Shown in pieces: positions 1 through 5,285 of a DNA stretch of 5,285 nucleotides. Under the pieces are notes generated by a model, which was not told the DNA's origin, ran no database searches, and worked only from the letters and a program-made list of their open reading frames with translations. How positions within the stretch are numbered: the stretch's first letter is position 1; each line of letters starts with the position of its first letter. Origin of the DNA: UBA5336 sp039198685 (GTDB taxonomy: Bacteria > Pseudomonadota > Alphaproteobacteria > Caulobacterales > Hyphomonadaceae); NCBI GenBank assembly GCA_039198685.1, contig JBCCTK010000153.1:1-5285 (forward strand). Reading direction: 5' to 3'. The translations under genes were made by a program, and so were the position numbers.

Positions 1-21
1 GGCTCTTCCGATGTCGACTGA
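1..21 (+). CDS. Possible 3' end of an upstream gene (lptD candidate)
   Basis: One frame from the window edge reads G-S-S-D-V-D and then a TGA stop at 19-21. In many Alphaproteobacteria the gene immediately before surA is lptD, the outer membrane LPS-assembly protein, so this could be its last six codons. Six residues cannot identify a protein. The first dozen bases also resemble a sequencing adaptor, which would make this reading an artefact. The call rests on gene-order expectation, not on sequence similarity. Confidence 0.2.
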   Translation, partial: GSSDVD

Positions 22-142
22 GTGCCATGGATCCACTGCCATTTTCCAGGGCTGTATGCGGACTAAGCGTTGCGCGGAAGGCCCACGGCAGTAATGTGCA
101 AATCTGTGTGTGAGAAGGCCTGCGCATACTGGGAGTAAAACG
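22..142 (+). other. Leader/intergenic region before surA
   Basis: About 120 bases separate the possible upstream stop from the preferred surA start. I see no convincing -35/-10 promoter, terminator hairpin or riboswitch. One frame stays open from position 2 to a TAA at 92-94 and another from position 3 to a TGA at 111-113, but neither gives a recognisable protein. The region either holds a promoter too weak to recognise by eye or is transcribed through from the upstream gene. Confidence 0.4.
131..135 (+). promoter_or_regulatory. Ribosome binding site that decides the surA start
   Basis: GGGAG lies seven bases before the ATG at 143-145, a normal Shine-Dalgarno distance. The alternative GTG at 110-112 has no comparable purine-rich site. 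Starting at 143 also places a clean signal peptide at the very N-terminus, whereas the GTG start would add eleven residues in front of it. Confidence 0.7.
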
Positions 143-1405
143 ATGACCGCACTTAGACTTATTGCTGCGCTTCTTTGCACAGCCATTGTTTCGACACCGG
201 CGAGCGCGCAAACTCCCAGCGCTGCAGTGGCTACCCAGGACGACGGCAGCCAGCGGATCGAAGGCATCGCAGCCGTCGTGAATGACCAGCCGATTTCTTA
301 TTCAGATGTCCGCGAACGCGCCCGGCTCCTTCTTTTGAGTCTCGGCGGGCAACCAACACAAGAAGATATCCTTCGCATCACGTCCCAGGCGCTTGAGCAA
401 CTGATCGACGAAAAATTGCAGCTGGAAAAAGCAGCCGAGTTTGAGGTCGAAATCGCAGCGGAAGAAGTGACTGCGAACATCGCCGACATGGCCTCGCAAT
501 CCGGATTGAGCCAAGATCAGCTTTACCAGCAGCTTTCCGTCAGCGGGATCAATCCACGCAGCCTTGAAGAGCAGACGCGTGCCGAGATCGCTTGGCGCCG
601 AATCATGAATGGCCTTTATGGATCGAGGATTCGAATTTCGGGAAGCCAGATTGATGAACGCCTCGACCAGCTGCGTGCCGCATCACAGGTGACCCAGTAT
701 CGGGTTGCCGAGATCTTCCTGTTTGCACCAGATTCGGCAAGCAAGGCCCAAGCCGTGCAAGCGGCAAATTCGATTCGTTCCCAGTTGATAGATGGCGCCC
801 CGTTCCCAGTTGCGGCGCAGAGGTTCTCGTCTGCCCCGACCTCCGCCACAGGCGGCGATATGGGATGGGTCAGCCTTGATGATGTGGAACCGGAAATTTC
901 CGACGCCTTGGTCGCCCTTGGAAATGGTGGGCTGTCTCCCCCCATTGTTGTCGGAAACGGTGTCTACTTGATCGCTTTAACAGGTAAGCGAGAGCCTGAG
1001 GAAGCCGACACCCAAGTGGCGCTGACACGCCTGCTCGCGCGTGACGGATCGGCTGAAACCCTGGCTGCGGCGACCCAACAGGTCACGAGCTGCGATGCCG
1101 TTGAGACCGTCGCTGAAGGTTCGGAATCCTTGCAGGTTGCCAGCCTGGGCCGAATTTCGCTCAGCGAACTGGCGAGTGATGCAGCCGCACGTATCGAAAA
1201 CACAGCCGTGGGCGAAGCTACAATTCCATTCGAAACATCAAATGGTCTGGCCGTCATGTATGTCTGCGAACGCAGCAGCAATGTGGGGAACCTGCCGTCT
1301 GAGGTGCAGATCGAAAATCAGCTATTCGGGCGCCAGCTGAGCATGATCTCCGACCGGGAGCTGCGCAATCTGAGACGAGAAGCCACCATCATCTACCGTG
1401 AGTAG
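143..1405 (+). CDS. surA: SurA-like periplasmic chaperone (parvulin-type peptidyl-prolyl isomerase family)
   Basis: Periplasmic chaperone of the SurA family, which escorts unfolded outer membrane proteins towards the BAM machinery. The 420-residue product begins with a signal peptide, residues 1-22, with a basic Arg5, a hydrophobic core and an A-S-A cleavage site before Gln23. A SurA N-terminal domain follows (about 40-170), opening with the typical I-A-A-V-V-N-D-Q-P-I-S. A parvulin-like domain spans about 187-283 and keeps the hallmark G-G-D-M-G-W (237-242). A second, degenerate parvulin-like region covers about 292-377, and a C-terminal SurA-type helix ends in L-R-R-E-A-T-I-I-Y-R. The position of the usual active-site histidine appears to be Glu190 in the first domain and Arg296 in the second, so a chaperone without isomerase activity is likely. 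The mature protein has only two cysteines, 317 and 375, both in the second region. pdxA follows after 33 bases. The longer GTG start at 110 is possible but less likely. Family assignment is firm; the domain details are read by eye. Confidence 0.93.
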   Translation: MTALRLIAALLCTAIVSTPASAQTPSAAVATQDDGSQRIEGIAAVVNDQPISYSDVRERARLLLLSLGGQPTQEDILRITSQALEQLIDEKLQLEKAAEFEVEIAAEEVTANIADMASQSGLSQDQLYQQLSVSGINPRSLEEQTRAEIAWRRIMNGLYGSRIRISGSQIDERLDQLRAASQVTQYRVAEIFLFAPDSASKAQAVQAANSIRSQLIDGAPFPVAAQRFSSAPTSATGGDMGWVSLDDVEPEISDALVALGNGGLSPPIVVGNGVYLIALTGKREPEEADTQVALTRLLARDGSAETLAAATQQVTSCDAVETVAEGSESLQVASLGRISLSELASDAAARIENTAVGEATIPFETSNGLAVMYVCERSSNVGNLPSEVQIENQLFGRQLSMISDRELRNLRREATIIYRE

Positions 1406-1428
1406 ACGCTGGCTCATCTCCCATGGCA

Positions 1429-1434
1429 AAGGAG
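1429..1434 (+). promoter_or_regulatory. pdxA ribosome binding site
   Basis: AAGGAG ends four bases before the ATG at 1439. The spacing is short but the site is the strongest Shine-Dalgarno match in the surA-pdxA gap. A nearer ATG at 1423-1425 is in another frame and stops after seven codons, so it is not the gene start. Confidence 0.65.
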
Positions 1435-1438
1435 TGCT

Positions 1439-2443
1439 ATGCCTGAGTCCTCGCCCCTCTGCCTAACCCTGGGCGATCCAGCCGGGTGTGGTCCCTCCAT
1501 CACGATGGAGGCCTGGAGACGGCTCAAAACGGAAGAAGGCGTGGTGTTTTACGTGCGTGCGGCCCCGGAACTGTTCCAAGCCATCCCTGTTGCCATGATA
1601 GAACGGCCCAGCGACGCGCCAGACACATTTCAAACAGCACTTCCCGTCATTCCGCTAAGCACACCATTAGGCTCGGTAAAACCAGGTTATCCCAGCCCTG
1701 ACCATGCCCGCGCCACGCTCGAATCGATTGAATGCGGTGTGGCCGACATCCTGAAGGGGCACGCAAAAGGCCTGGTCACAAATCCGATTTCAAAGGCGAT
1801 ACTCAACAAAGCCGGTTTCCGCCATCCCGGGCACACCGAATATCTGGCGGCGCTGTCTTCAACCGACGACTGCACGCCAACCCCCATAATGATGCTTGTC
1901 GGTGGCGGTCTTCGCGTCGCTTTGGCAACAGTCCATTCGTCCCTGCGCGAAGCCATAGGCGAAATCACGATGCACCGACTGGAAACAGTTGCTCAGATTG
2001 TACATGGGGCGATGATCTCGGACTTCGGCCTTGAAGCGCCACGATTGGCCTTCACAGGGCTTAATCCCCATGCGGGAGAAGGGGGGATGCTCGGAACGGA
2101 AGAGATGGAGATCATAAACCCAGCAGCGGAATCCTTGCGCACCTCAGGTATCAACATCACCGATGCGCGGCCCGCAGATACGGTGTTTTCTGAGGCCCTG
2201 GCAGGACATTTCGACGCCGTTATCGCAATGACCCACGACCAGGGATTGATCCCGGTTAAGACGCTGGATCTTTGGGGCGGCGTGAACACGACATTGGGAT
2301 TGCCAATCATCCGGACCAGTCCCGACCACGGAACCGCCTATGAGGCCACAAAATTGGGCGGCGCAAGACCTGATAGCCTCATTGCCGCTATTCACCTCGC
2401 CTCCGACTTGGCCAATGCACGCACCCGCCACCAATATGGATGA
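1439..2443 (+). CDS. pdxA: 4-hydroxythreonine-4-phosphate dehydrogenase PdxA
   Basis: Cytoplasmic metal-dependent dehydrogenase of the DXP-dependent vitamin B6 pathway. It oxidises 4-phosphohydroxy-L-threonine with NAD(P)+; the product decarboxylates to the amino-ketone that PdxJ joins with deoxyxylulose 5-phosphate to form pyridoxine 5'-phosphate. The 334-residue length is normal. The three metal-binding histidines known from the E. coli enzyme sit at the same numbers here: His166 (A-T-V-H-S-S), His211 (G-L-N-P-H-A-G-E-G-G) and His266 (M-T-H-D-Q-G). The substrate-binding G-H-T-E-Y-L (131-136) and the late R-T-S-P-D-H-G-T-A motif (292-300) are also present. The N-terminal motif reads G-D-P-A-G-C-G-P-S, where the family normally has Ile or Val at position 17 and an acidic residue at position 20; this is odd but unlikely to abolish activity. 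Its end overlaps the likely rsmA start by eight bases, suggesting translational coupling. Identification is firm; a PdxA2-type paralogue with another substrate is less likely given the surA and rsmA neighbours. Confidence 0.96.
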   Translation: MPESSPLCLTLGDPAGCGPSITMEAWRRLKTEEGVVFYVRAAPELFQAIPVAMIERPSDAPDTFQTALPVIPLSTPLGSVKPGYPSPDHARATLESIECGVADILKGHAKGLVTNPISKAILNKAGFRHPGHTEYLAALSSTDDCTPTPIMMLVGGGLRVALATVHSSLREAIGEITMHRLETVAQIVHGAMISDFGLEAPRLAFTGLNPHAGEGGMLGTEEMEIINPAAESLRTSGINITDARPADTVFSEALAGHFDAVIAMTHDQGLIPVKTLDLWGGVNTTLGLPIIRTSPDHGTAYEATKLGGARPDSLIAAIHLASDLANARTRHQYG

Positions 2444-3281
2444 CCGTCCAGACCTAACCCAGGCCCGTGCCCGAAAGGCGCTTGGTCAACACTTTCTGTT
2501 TGACCCGGACATCTTGCGCCGTACCGCACTGGCGGCAGGCCCTGTGCTGGACCGCACAGTGGTGGAAGTTGGCCCCGGGCCAGGTGGGCTTACGCGCGCG
2601 CTTTTAGACGAAGGCGCTGGCCACGTTATCGCGGTTGAAGCCGATGGCCGATTTGCTGAGGCTCTCAGGCACTGGCCAGAAGTCATGAGCGGACGCCTAA
2701 CCGTGATTGAAAACGATGCGCGCAAGGTCGCGTTCGAGTCCGTGGTGGACGCGGTTGCAACAGGGCAAGGGCCGGCAATGATCATTGCCAATCTCCCTTA
2801 TAACGTTGGAACACCCCTTCTGGTAAATTGGCTGAAGGCCGGAGCATGGCGCGGAGAGATGGCACTTATGTTCCAAAAGGAAGTGGCCGAACGGATCTGC
2901 TCAGCGCCGGGGTCACCCCATTATGGTCGCCTCGCCGTGTTAGCCCAGGCTGTCTGCAAAACCCACATTGCTTTTTCCCTTCCGCCAGGGGCATTCAAAC
3001 CGCCGCCCAAGGTTGATAGCGCGGTGGCCGTGCTGCGCCCCCTCCCGCTCCCTGAAAGATTTCTCCGGCTGGATACGCTCGAAAGGATAACCGCTGCTGC
3101 ATTTGGCCAGCGACGCAAAATGTTGAGGTCCGGGTTAAAAAGCCTGGCCATGCAGACCGGGCTGAATGCCTCTGACTGGATAGAGCGTGCTGGATTGGAC
3201 CCAACACAGCGACCGGAATCCATCGACCAGGGAGGATTCAGACGCCTAACTGAGATTTACGAAGGCGCTTCAAGCGGCTGA
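2436..3281 (+). CDS. rsmA: 16S rRNA (adenine1518-N6/adenine1519-N6)-dimethyltransferase RsmA (KsgA)
   Basis: S-adenosylmethionine-dependent enzyme that dimethylates the two adjacent adenines in the 3'-terminal helix 45 of 16S rRNA late in small-subunit assembly. Numbered from the ATG at 2436 (281 residues), the visible motifs are the family opening L-G-Q-H-F-L (16-21), SAM motif I V-E-V-G-P-G-P-G-G (43-51), the acidic motif II A-V-E-A-D (66-70), the catalytic motif IV N-L-P-Y (119-122), P-P-P-K-V-D-S-A-V (189-197), and the C-terminal helical-domain signature F-G-Q-R-R-K-M-L-R (223-231). The start is uncertain: ATG 2436 gives an N-terminus of usual length and an 8-base overlap with pdxA; ATG 2415 would add seven residues, and ATG 2340 would overlap pdxA by about 100 bases. 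None has a clear Shine-Dalgarno site, fitting reinitiation by ribosomes that have finished pdxA. The 3' end overlaps the convergent gene by 12 bases. Loss of this enzyme is known to give kasugamycin resistance. Confidence 0.95.
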   Translation: MDDRPDLTQARARKALGQHFLFDPDILRRTALAAGPVLDRTVVEVGPGPGGLTRALLDEGAGHVIAVEADGRFAEALRHWPEVMSGRLTVIENDARKVAFESVVDAVATGQGPAMIIANLPYNVGTPLLVNWLKAGAWRGEMALMFQKEVAERICSAPGSPHYGRLAVLAQAVCKTHIAFSLPPGAFKPPPKVDSAVAVLRPLPLPERFLRLDTLERITAAAFGQRRKMLRSGLKSLAMQTGLNASDWIERAGLDPTQRPESIDQGGFRRLTEIYEGASSG

Positions 3282-3644
3282 CCACGACCAAGCCCGGTTG
3301 AGCCGCTGGGCGTCCCGGCCCTCGCCCAGTGCCCGGAACGCTTCGAGTGCGTCCGGCTGGATGCTTGAAAGACGGGGCTCGCTCGGGCCCGTTAGGCGTG
3401 GAACAAATTGCACGGCATTTGCGCCGGTCTTGGCGATAATCAAAGCGCCAATGTCAAGGACCGTCTCATAGTCCAGTGCGGTGTGATCGGTTTCAGCCTG
3501 GTCGATAATGGAGCGCGCGAACTCCACCGCGTCGCGGGCTCTCAAACTGTGGGGGTCGCCGCATCCAAGTGTCCGCCACCGCCGCGCAAGACGCAGTTCG
3601 GGCAGCTCCACATCCACCACACGGTCATTCAACAGAAACAACAT
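3270..3644 (-). CDS. Unrecognised 124-residue protein, last gene of the minus-strand cluster
   Basis: I do not recognise a family. The product is soluble-looking, with no signal peptide or membrane segment despite the short hydrophobic start M-L-F-L-L-N-D. Visible stretches are an Arg-rich piece with R-R-W-R-T-L-G-C-G-D-P (21-31), a probable helix at about 34-50 (A-R-D-A-V-E-F-A-R), a hydrophobic segment L-D-I-G-A-L-I-I-A-K-T-G-A-N-A (63-77), and a Trp- and Arg-containing tail. It looks real rather than a shadow: it follows the DUF1491 gene on the same strand after 68 bases, its composition is protein-like, and competing plus-strand frames there are rich in Cys, His and Pro. The only ATG in the open frame is at 3644; GGGGCGAG sits upstream as a weak ribosome site. 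The frame stays open back to a stop at 3702-3704 but offers no ATG, GTG or TTG. Its stop lies inside the end of rsmA. Function unknown. Confidence 0.7.
   Translation of the reverse strand: MLFLLNDRVVDVELPELRLARRWRTLGCGDPHSLRARDAVEFARSIIDQAETDHTALDYETVLDIGALIIAKTGANAVQFVPRLTGPSEPRLSSIQPDALEAFRALGEGRDAQRLNRAWSWSAA
3305..3330. repeat. Inverted repeat (hairpin) just past the rsmA stop
   Basis: CTGGGCG at 3306-3312 pairs perfectly with CGCCCAG at 3323-3329 around a ten-base loop, and 3305/3330 can add a G-U pair. It begins 24 bases after the rsmA stop and lies inside the last codons of the convergent minus-strand gene. No T-run follows on either strand, so it is not a classical intrinsic terminator. 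It could protect mRNA 3' ends or be incidental in GC-rich coding sequence. Confidence 0.35.
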
Positions 3645-3688
3645 GTTTCGCTCGCCCCAGGCAATCCAACGCGAACATGTCTCGCCCC
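3641..3688 (-). repeat. Imperfect direct repeat around the start of the unknown gene
   Basis: On the plus strand, ACATGT followed by CTCGCCCC occurs at 3675-3688, and ACATGT, four extra bases (TTCG), then CTCGCCCC at 3641-3658. Read on the minus strand, both copies are GGGGCGAG followed by an ATG within palindromic ACATGT, so the ribosome-site/start segment of the unknown gene is present twice. The copy at 3641-3658 has the better spacing (six bases between GAG and ATG) and starts the 124-codon gene. The other starts only a 17-codon frame. Confidence 0.4.
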
Positions 3689-3712
3689 GGTTAACGAGAG
3701 ATTACAAGGCCG

Positions 3713-4066
3713 TCATTTGTGGATTTCTACCGACTCCGTCAGGAAGTGGCGCCCTTCCCGATCTTCAATTTCAATGACCCACAGGTCGAGGTCACGGGCC
3801 CTTGCCCGAAGAATGTAGGCATCGATCGCCTGCTCGGTCTTGTCTATTCCCCGTGCCGCCAGATCAACAAAATGACGGTCTCCGGTTTCGAAGTTTATAC
3901 TTGGCACGTAGGCGACTGCGCCGCCATCAAGGGTGGCGACCTTGATCAGGACATCACCGCGCTCACCATCGCCTTTTTGAATGACAAAAGCCGCAGCTCC
4001 TGCATTCTGCACCCGCCTTAAAAGCGCATCCGCCCACAGCCCGGTTGGCAACCGACCGTTCATCAT
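3713..4066 (-). CDS. DUF1491 family protein
   Basis: Small (117-residue) soluble protein of the DUF1491 family, which is conserved in Alphaproteobacteria and has no established function. The family pattern is visible throughout: an N-terminal L-W-A-D-A-L-L-R-R-V-Q-N-A-G (10-23), a strand region carrying F-V-I-Q-K-G-D-G-E-R-G-D-V-L-I-K (27-42), G-A-V-A-Y-V-P (49-55), and the C-terminal signature R-D-L-D-L-W-V-I-E-I-E-D (91-102). There is no signal peptide or membrane segment, so it should be cytoplasmic. The start is a double ATG: the first, at 4064-4066, overlaps the kinase stop as ATGA; the second, at 4061-4063, would also be coupled to it. This tight overlap with the kinase gene implies co-translation and invites the inference of a shared role, but the family is known only from sequence. 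Family call is confident; function unknown. Confidence 0.88.
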   Translation of the reverse strand: MMNGRLPTGLWADALLRRVQNAGAAAFVIQKGDGERGDVLIKVATLDGGAVAYVPSINFETGDRHFVDLAARGIDKTEQAIDAYILRARARDLDLWVIEIEDREGRHFLTESVEIHK

Positions 4067-5285
4067 TGCGCTGCTTTCTCAAAATCGTCCAGATCTGACA
4101 AATCGGCTTGCTTAAACGTGACCTCGACCCGCGTGCCCTGACCTTTGGCTGTTTCCACTTTGACTTGACCGCCATGGAGGTCGGCAAATCGTTTGACGAC
4201 GGCGAGACCCAACCCTGTTCCCAAACGACCTTGGGCATTGGTACCCTGGCGAAACGGTGAACCGATATGGTCTAGGTCTTCCAGATCCATCCCCGCCCCG
4301 AAATCCTCAACTGCAAGAAAGACAGCGTTATCGGCTTCGCCGACTTCGAAAAGCACTTCGCTGCCAGGCGCTGAATATTTAATGGCATTGGAAACCAGGT
4401 TCTGCCAGATTTGCCGGACAGCGCGCGCGTCAGCCAACGCCCAGACGTCCAGAGCTGTTTCAAACTTTAGCGTAACCCTTTGTCTCAAGGCCTGCGCTTC
4501 CAACTGGCGCAAGACACTCAACCCACTGGCCGCCAGGTCAATGGGTTCCAAATCCAACTTCAAACTCTCTGCGTCAGCCTTCGCGAGATCCAGAATATCA
4601 TCGACCAGCAAGAGCATGTCCTGCCCGCTTTCATGGATGATCTCGCTATAATCCTGATAGCTTTCGGGCAGTGGGCCGCGAAGGCCTGATTTCATCATGT
4701 CAGCAAAGCCGATAATGGCGTTGAGCGGTGTCTTGAGGTCGTGGCTGAGCGAAGCGAAAAACTGTGTCCGTTCTCGCAGAAGATCGGCCTCGTTTGATTG
4801 ACGCATCTGGGGCGCGAAGATCAAGGCAGGCCCAGATTCCATTTGAACACCGCAGGCAGACAGCACCTTATTGTTGGGAAAGGCGAACTCCACGGTCCCA
4901 CCATGGCGTATAAAATCTGCGCTGAGTCCAGGATGGAGCGCAGCGAGGGTTTCCGCTGCGACATCGCCAATACGCAAGGGCGCCACAAGAGATCGATTGC
5001 CCTTGATTGCTCGAATTCGCCCTTCTGGAGTCAATGAAACGACGGCGCAGGGGAAATCAGCAGGTAGATCGATGCCGCCTCGCAGATCCGTCGCGCGCCC
5101 TTTTTGAGTAATGCTCGCCTTAGCTACCATTTCGCGGTTCATGCTGCGTCGGAAATTTACAATGGCGCTGGCGGTCAAAATTCCGGCATATAAAATTGAT
5201 GCCAGGGCAAGCGCTGACGTAAACCCGACACTATCATCAGGCACAGCGGGGACCTTGACCCAAATATTTAAGACCCAGAACGAAA
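4063..5285 (-). CDS. Membrane-anchored sensor histidine kinase, N-terminus beyond the window
   Basis: Inner-membrane sensor kinase expected to autophosphorylate on histidine and pass the phosphate to a response regulator not present here. Numbered from an internal GTG at 5244, it shows a membrane segment at about 9-30 followed by N-F-R-R, a PAS-like region (about 61-145, weakly defined), a HisKA domain with S-H-D-L-K-T-P-L-N and phospho-acceptor His168, and an ATP-binding domain with N box Q-N-L-V-S-N-A-I-K-Y (281-290), G1 D-F-G-A-G (314-318), F box S-P-F-R-Q-G (329-334) and G2 G-T-G-L-G-L (342-347). All catalytic motifs look intact. The frame stays open upstream of the GTG to the window edge, encoding an aromatic and hydrophobic stretch that resembles the loop before a second membrane helix, so the gene probably starts outside and has at least one more helix. 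The GTG at 5242-5244 has a weak AAGG eight bases upstream and cannot be excluded as the start (393 residues). The H-box is like that of PleC/DivJ-type alphaproteobacterial kinases, but I do not assign a name. It heads a coupled cluster with the DUF1491 gene. Confidence 0.92.
   Translation of the reverse strand, partial: SFWVLNIWVKVPAVPDDSVGFTSALALASILYAGILTASAIVNFRRSMNREMVAKASITQKGRATDLRGGIDLPADFPCAVVSLTPEGRIRAIKGNRSLVAPLRIGDVAAETLAALHPGLSADFIRHGGTVEFAFPNNKVLSACGVQMESGPALIFAPQMRQSNEADLLRERTQFFASLSHDLKTPLNAIIGFADMMKSGLRGPLPESYQDYSEIIHESGQDMLLLVDDILDLAKADAESLKLDLEPIDLAASGLSVLRQLEAQALRQRVTLKFETALDVWALADARAVRQIWQNLVSNAIKYSAPGSEVLFEVGEADNAVFLAVEDFGAGMDLEDLDHIGSPFRQGTNAQGRLGTGLGLAVVKRFADLHGGQVKVETAKGQGTRVEVTFKQADLSDLDDFEKAAQ

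Noticed and set aside
13..34. SalI, NcoI and BamHI sites close together, suggesting a vector polylinker
   Set aside because: Three six-base sites in a row caught the eye, but the following bases do not look like a vector and lead straight into the natural surA leader; chance is the simpler explanation.
110..112. GTG as the surA start
   Set aside because: It would place eleven extra residues before a clean signal peptide and lacks a good ribosome site; the ATG at 143 has GGGAG seven bases upstream.
616..1281. Minus-strand open frames of about 100 codons opposite surA
   Set aside because: Serine- and arginine-rich translations typical of antisense shadows in GC-rich coding DNA; surA is clearly coding on the plus strand.
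2340..2342. ATG 2340 as the rsmA start
   Set aside because: It would overlap pdxA by about 100 bases, and the added residues do not resemble an RsmA N-terminus.
3306..3329. Intrinsic terminator for rsmA or the convergent operon
   Set aside because: The stem is perfect but no T-run follows on either strand, so it is listed only as an inverted repeat.
3689..3697. GTTAACC as a possible CtrA half-site before the unknown gene
   Set aside because: Only one half of the TTAA-N7-TTAA motif is present, and it lies inside a probable operon; a single short half-site is expected by chance.
3408..4021. Plus-strand open frames at 3408-3818 and 3719-4021
   Set aside because: They lie opposite the unknown gene and the DUF1491 gene, resemble no protein family, and have unnatural compositions (Cys-, His- and Pro-rich stretches). 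The minus-strand DUF1491 match makes that strand the coding one.

Overview
The window looks like ordinary chromosomal DNA of an alphaproteobacterium with moderately high GC. Two things point there: the gene order surA-pdxA-rsmA, which in this class usually follows lptD, and a DUF1491 gene, a family found essentially in Alphaproteobacteria. The genus cannot be fixed from the sequence. I see no mobile element, CRISPR array, RNA gene or sign of recent transfer.

Plus strand, 1-3281. The first 21 bases may be the last codons of an upstream gene (possibly lptD, very uncertain). After a leader of about 120 bases comes a tight housekeeping cluster. surA encodes a periplasmic SurA-type chaperone for outer membrane proteins. 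pdxA encodes 4-hydroxythreonine-4-phosphate dehydrogenase of vitamin B6 synthesis. rsmA (ksgA) encodes the 16S rRNA adenine dimethyltransferase. surA and pdxA are 33 bases apart, and pdxA and rsmA overlap by 8 bases with the start chosen here, so the three are probably co-transcribed. They act in different processes; the linkage is a conserved arrangement rather than a pathway.

Minus strand, 5285 down to 3270. A second tight cluster converges on the first. Read in its own direction it is a membrane-anchored sensor histidine kinase that runs off the right edge, a DUF1491 protein joined to it by an ATGA stop/start overlap, and after 68 bases an unrecognised 124-residue protein. The stop codons of this protein and rsmA lie inside a 12-base convergent overlap. 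No response regulator is visible, so the kinase is an orphan within this window.

The best candidates for new biology are the kinase/DUF1491/unknown-protein cluster, whose last two members have no known function, and the SurA homologue, whose two parvulin-like regions both seem to lack the usual active-site histidine. No clearly new system is evident. The left edge also carries an 11-base match to the tail of a common sequencing adaptor, so the first dozen bases should be treated with care.
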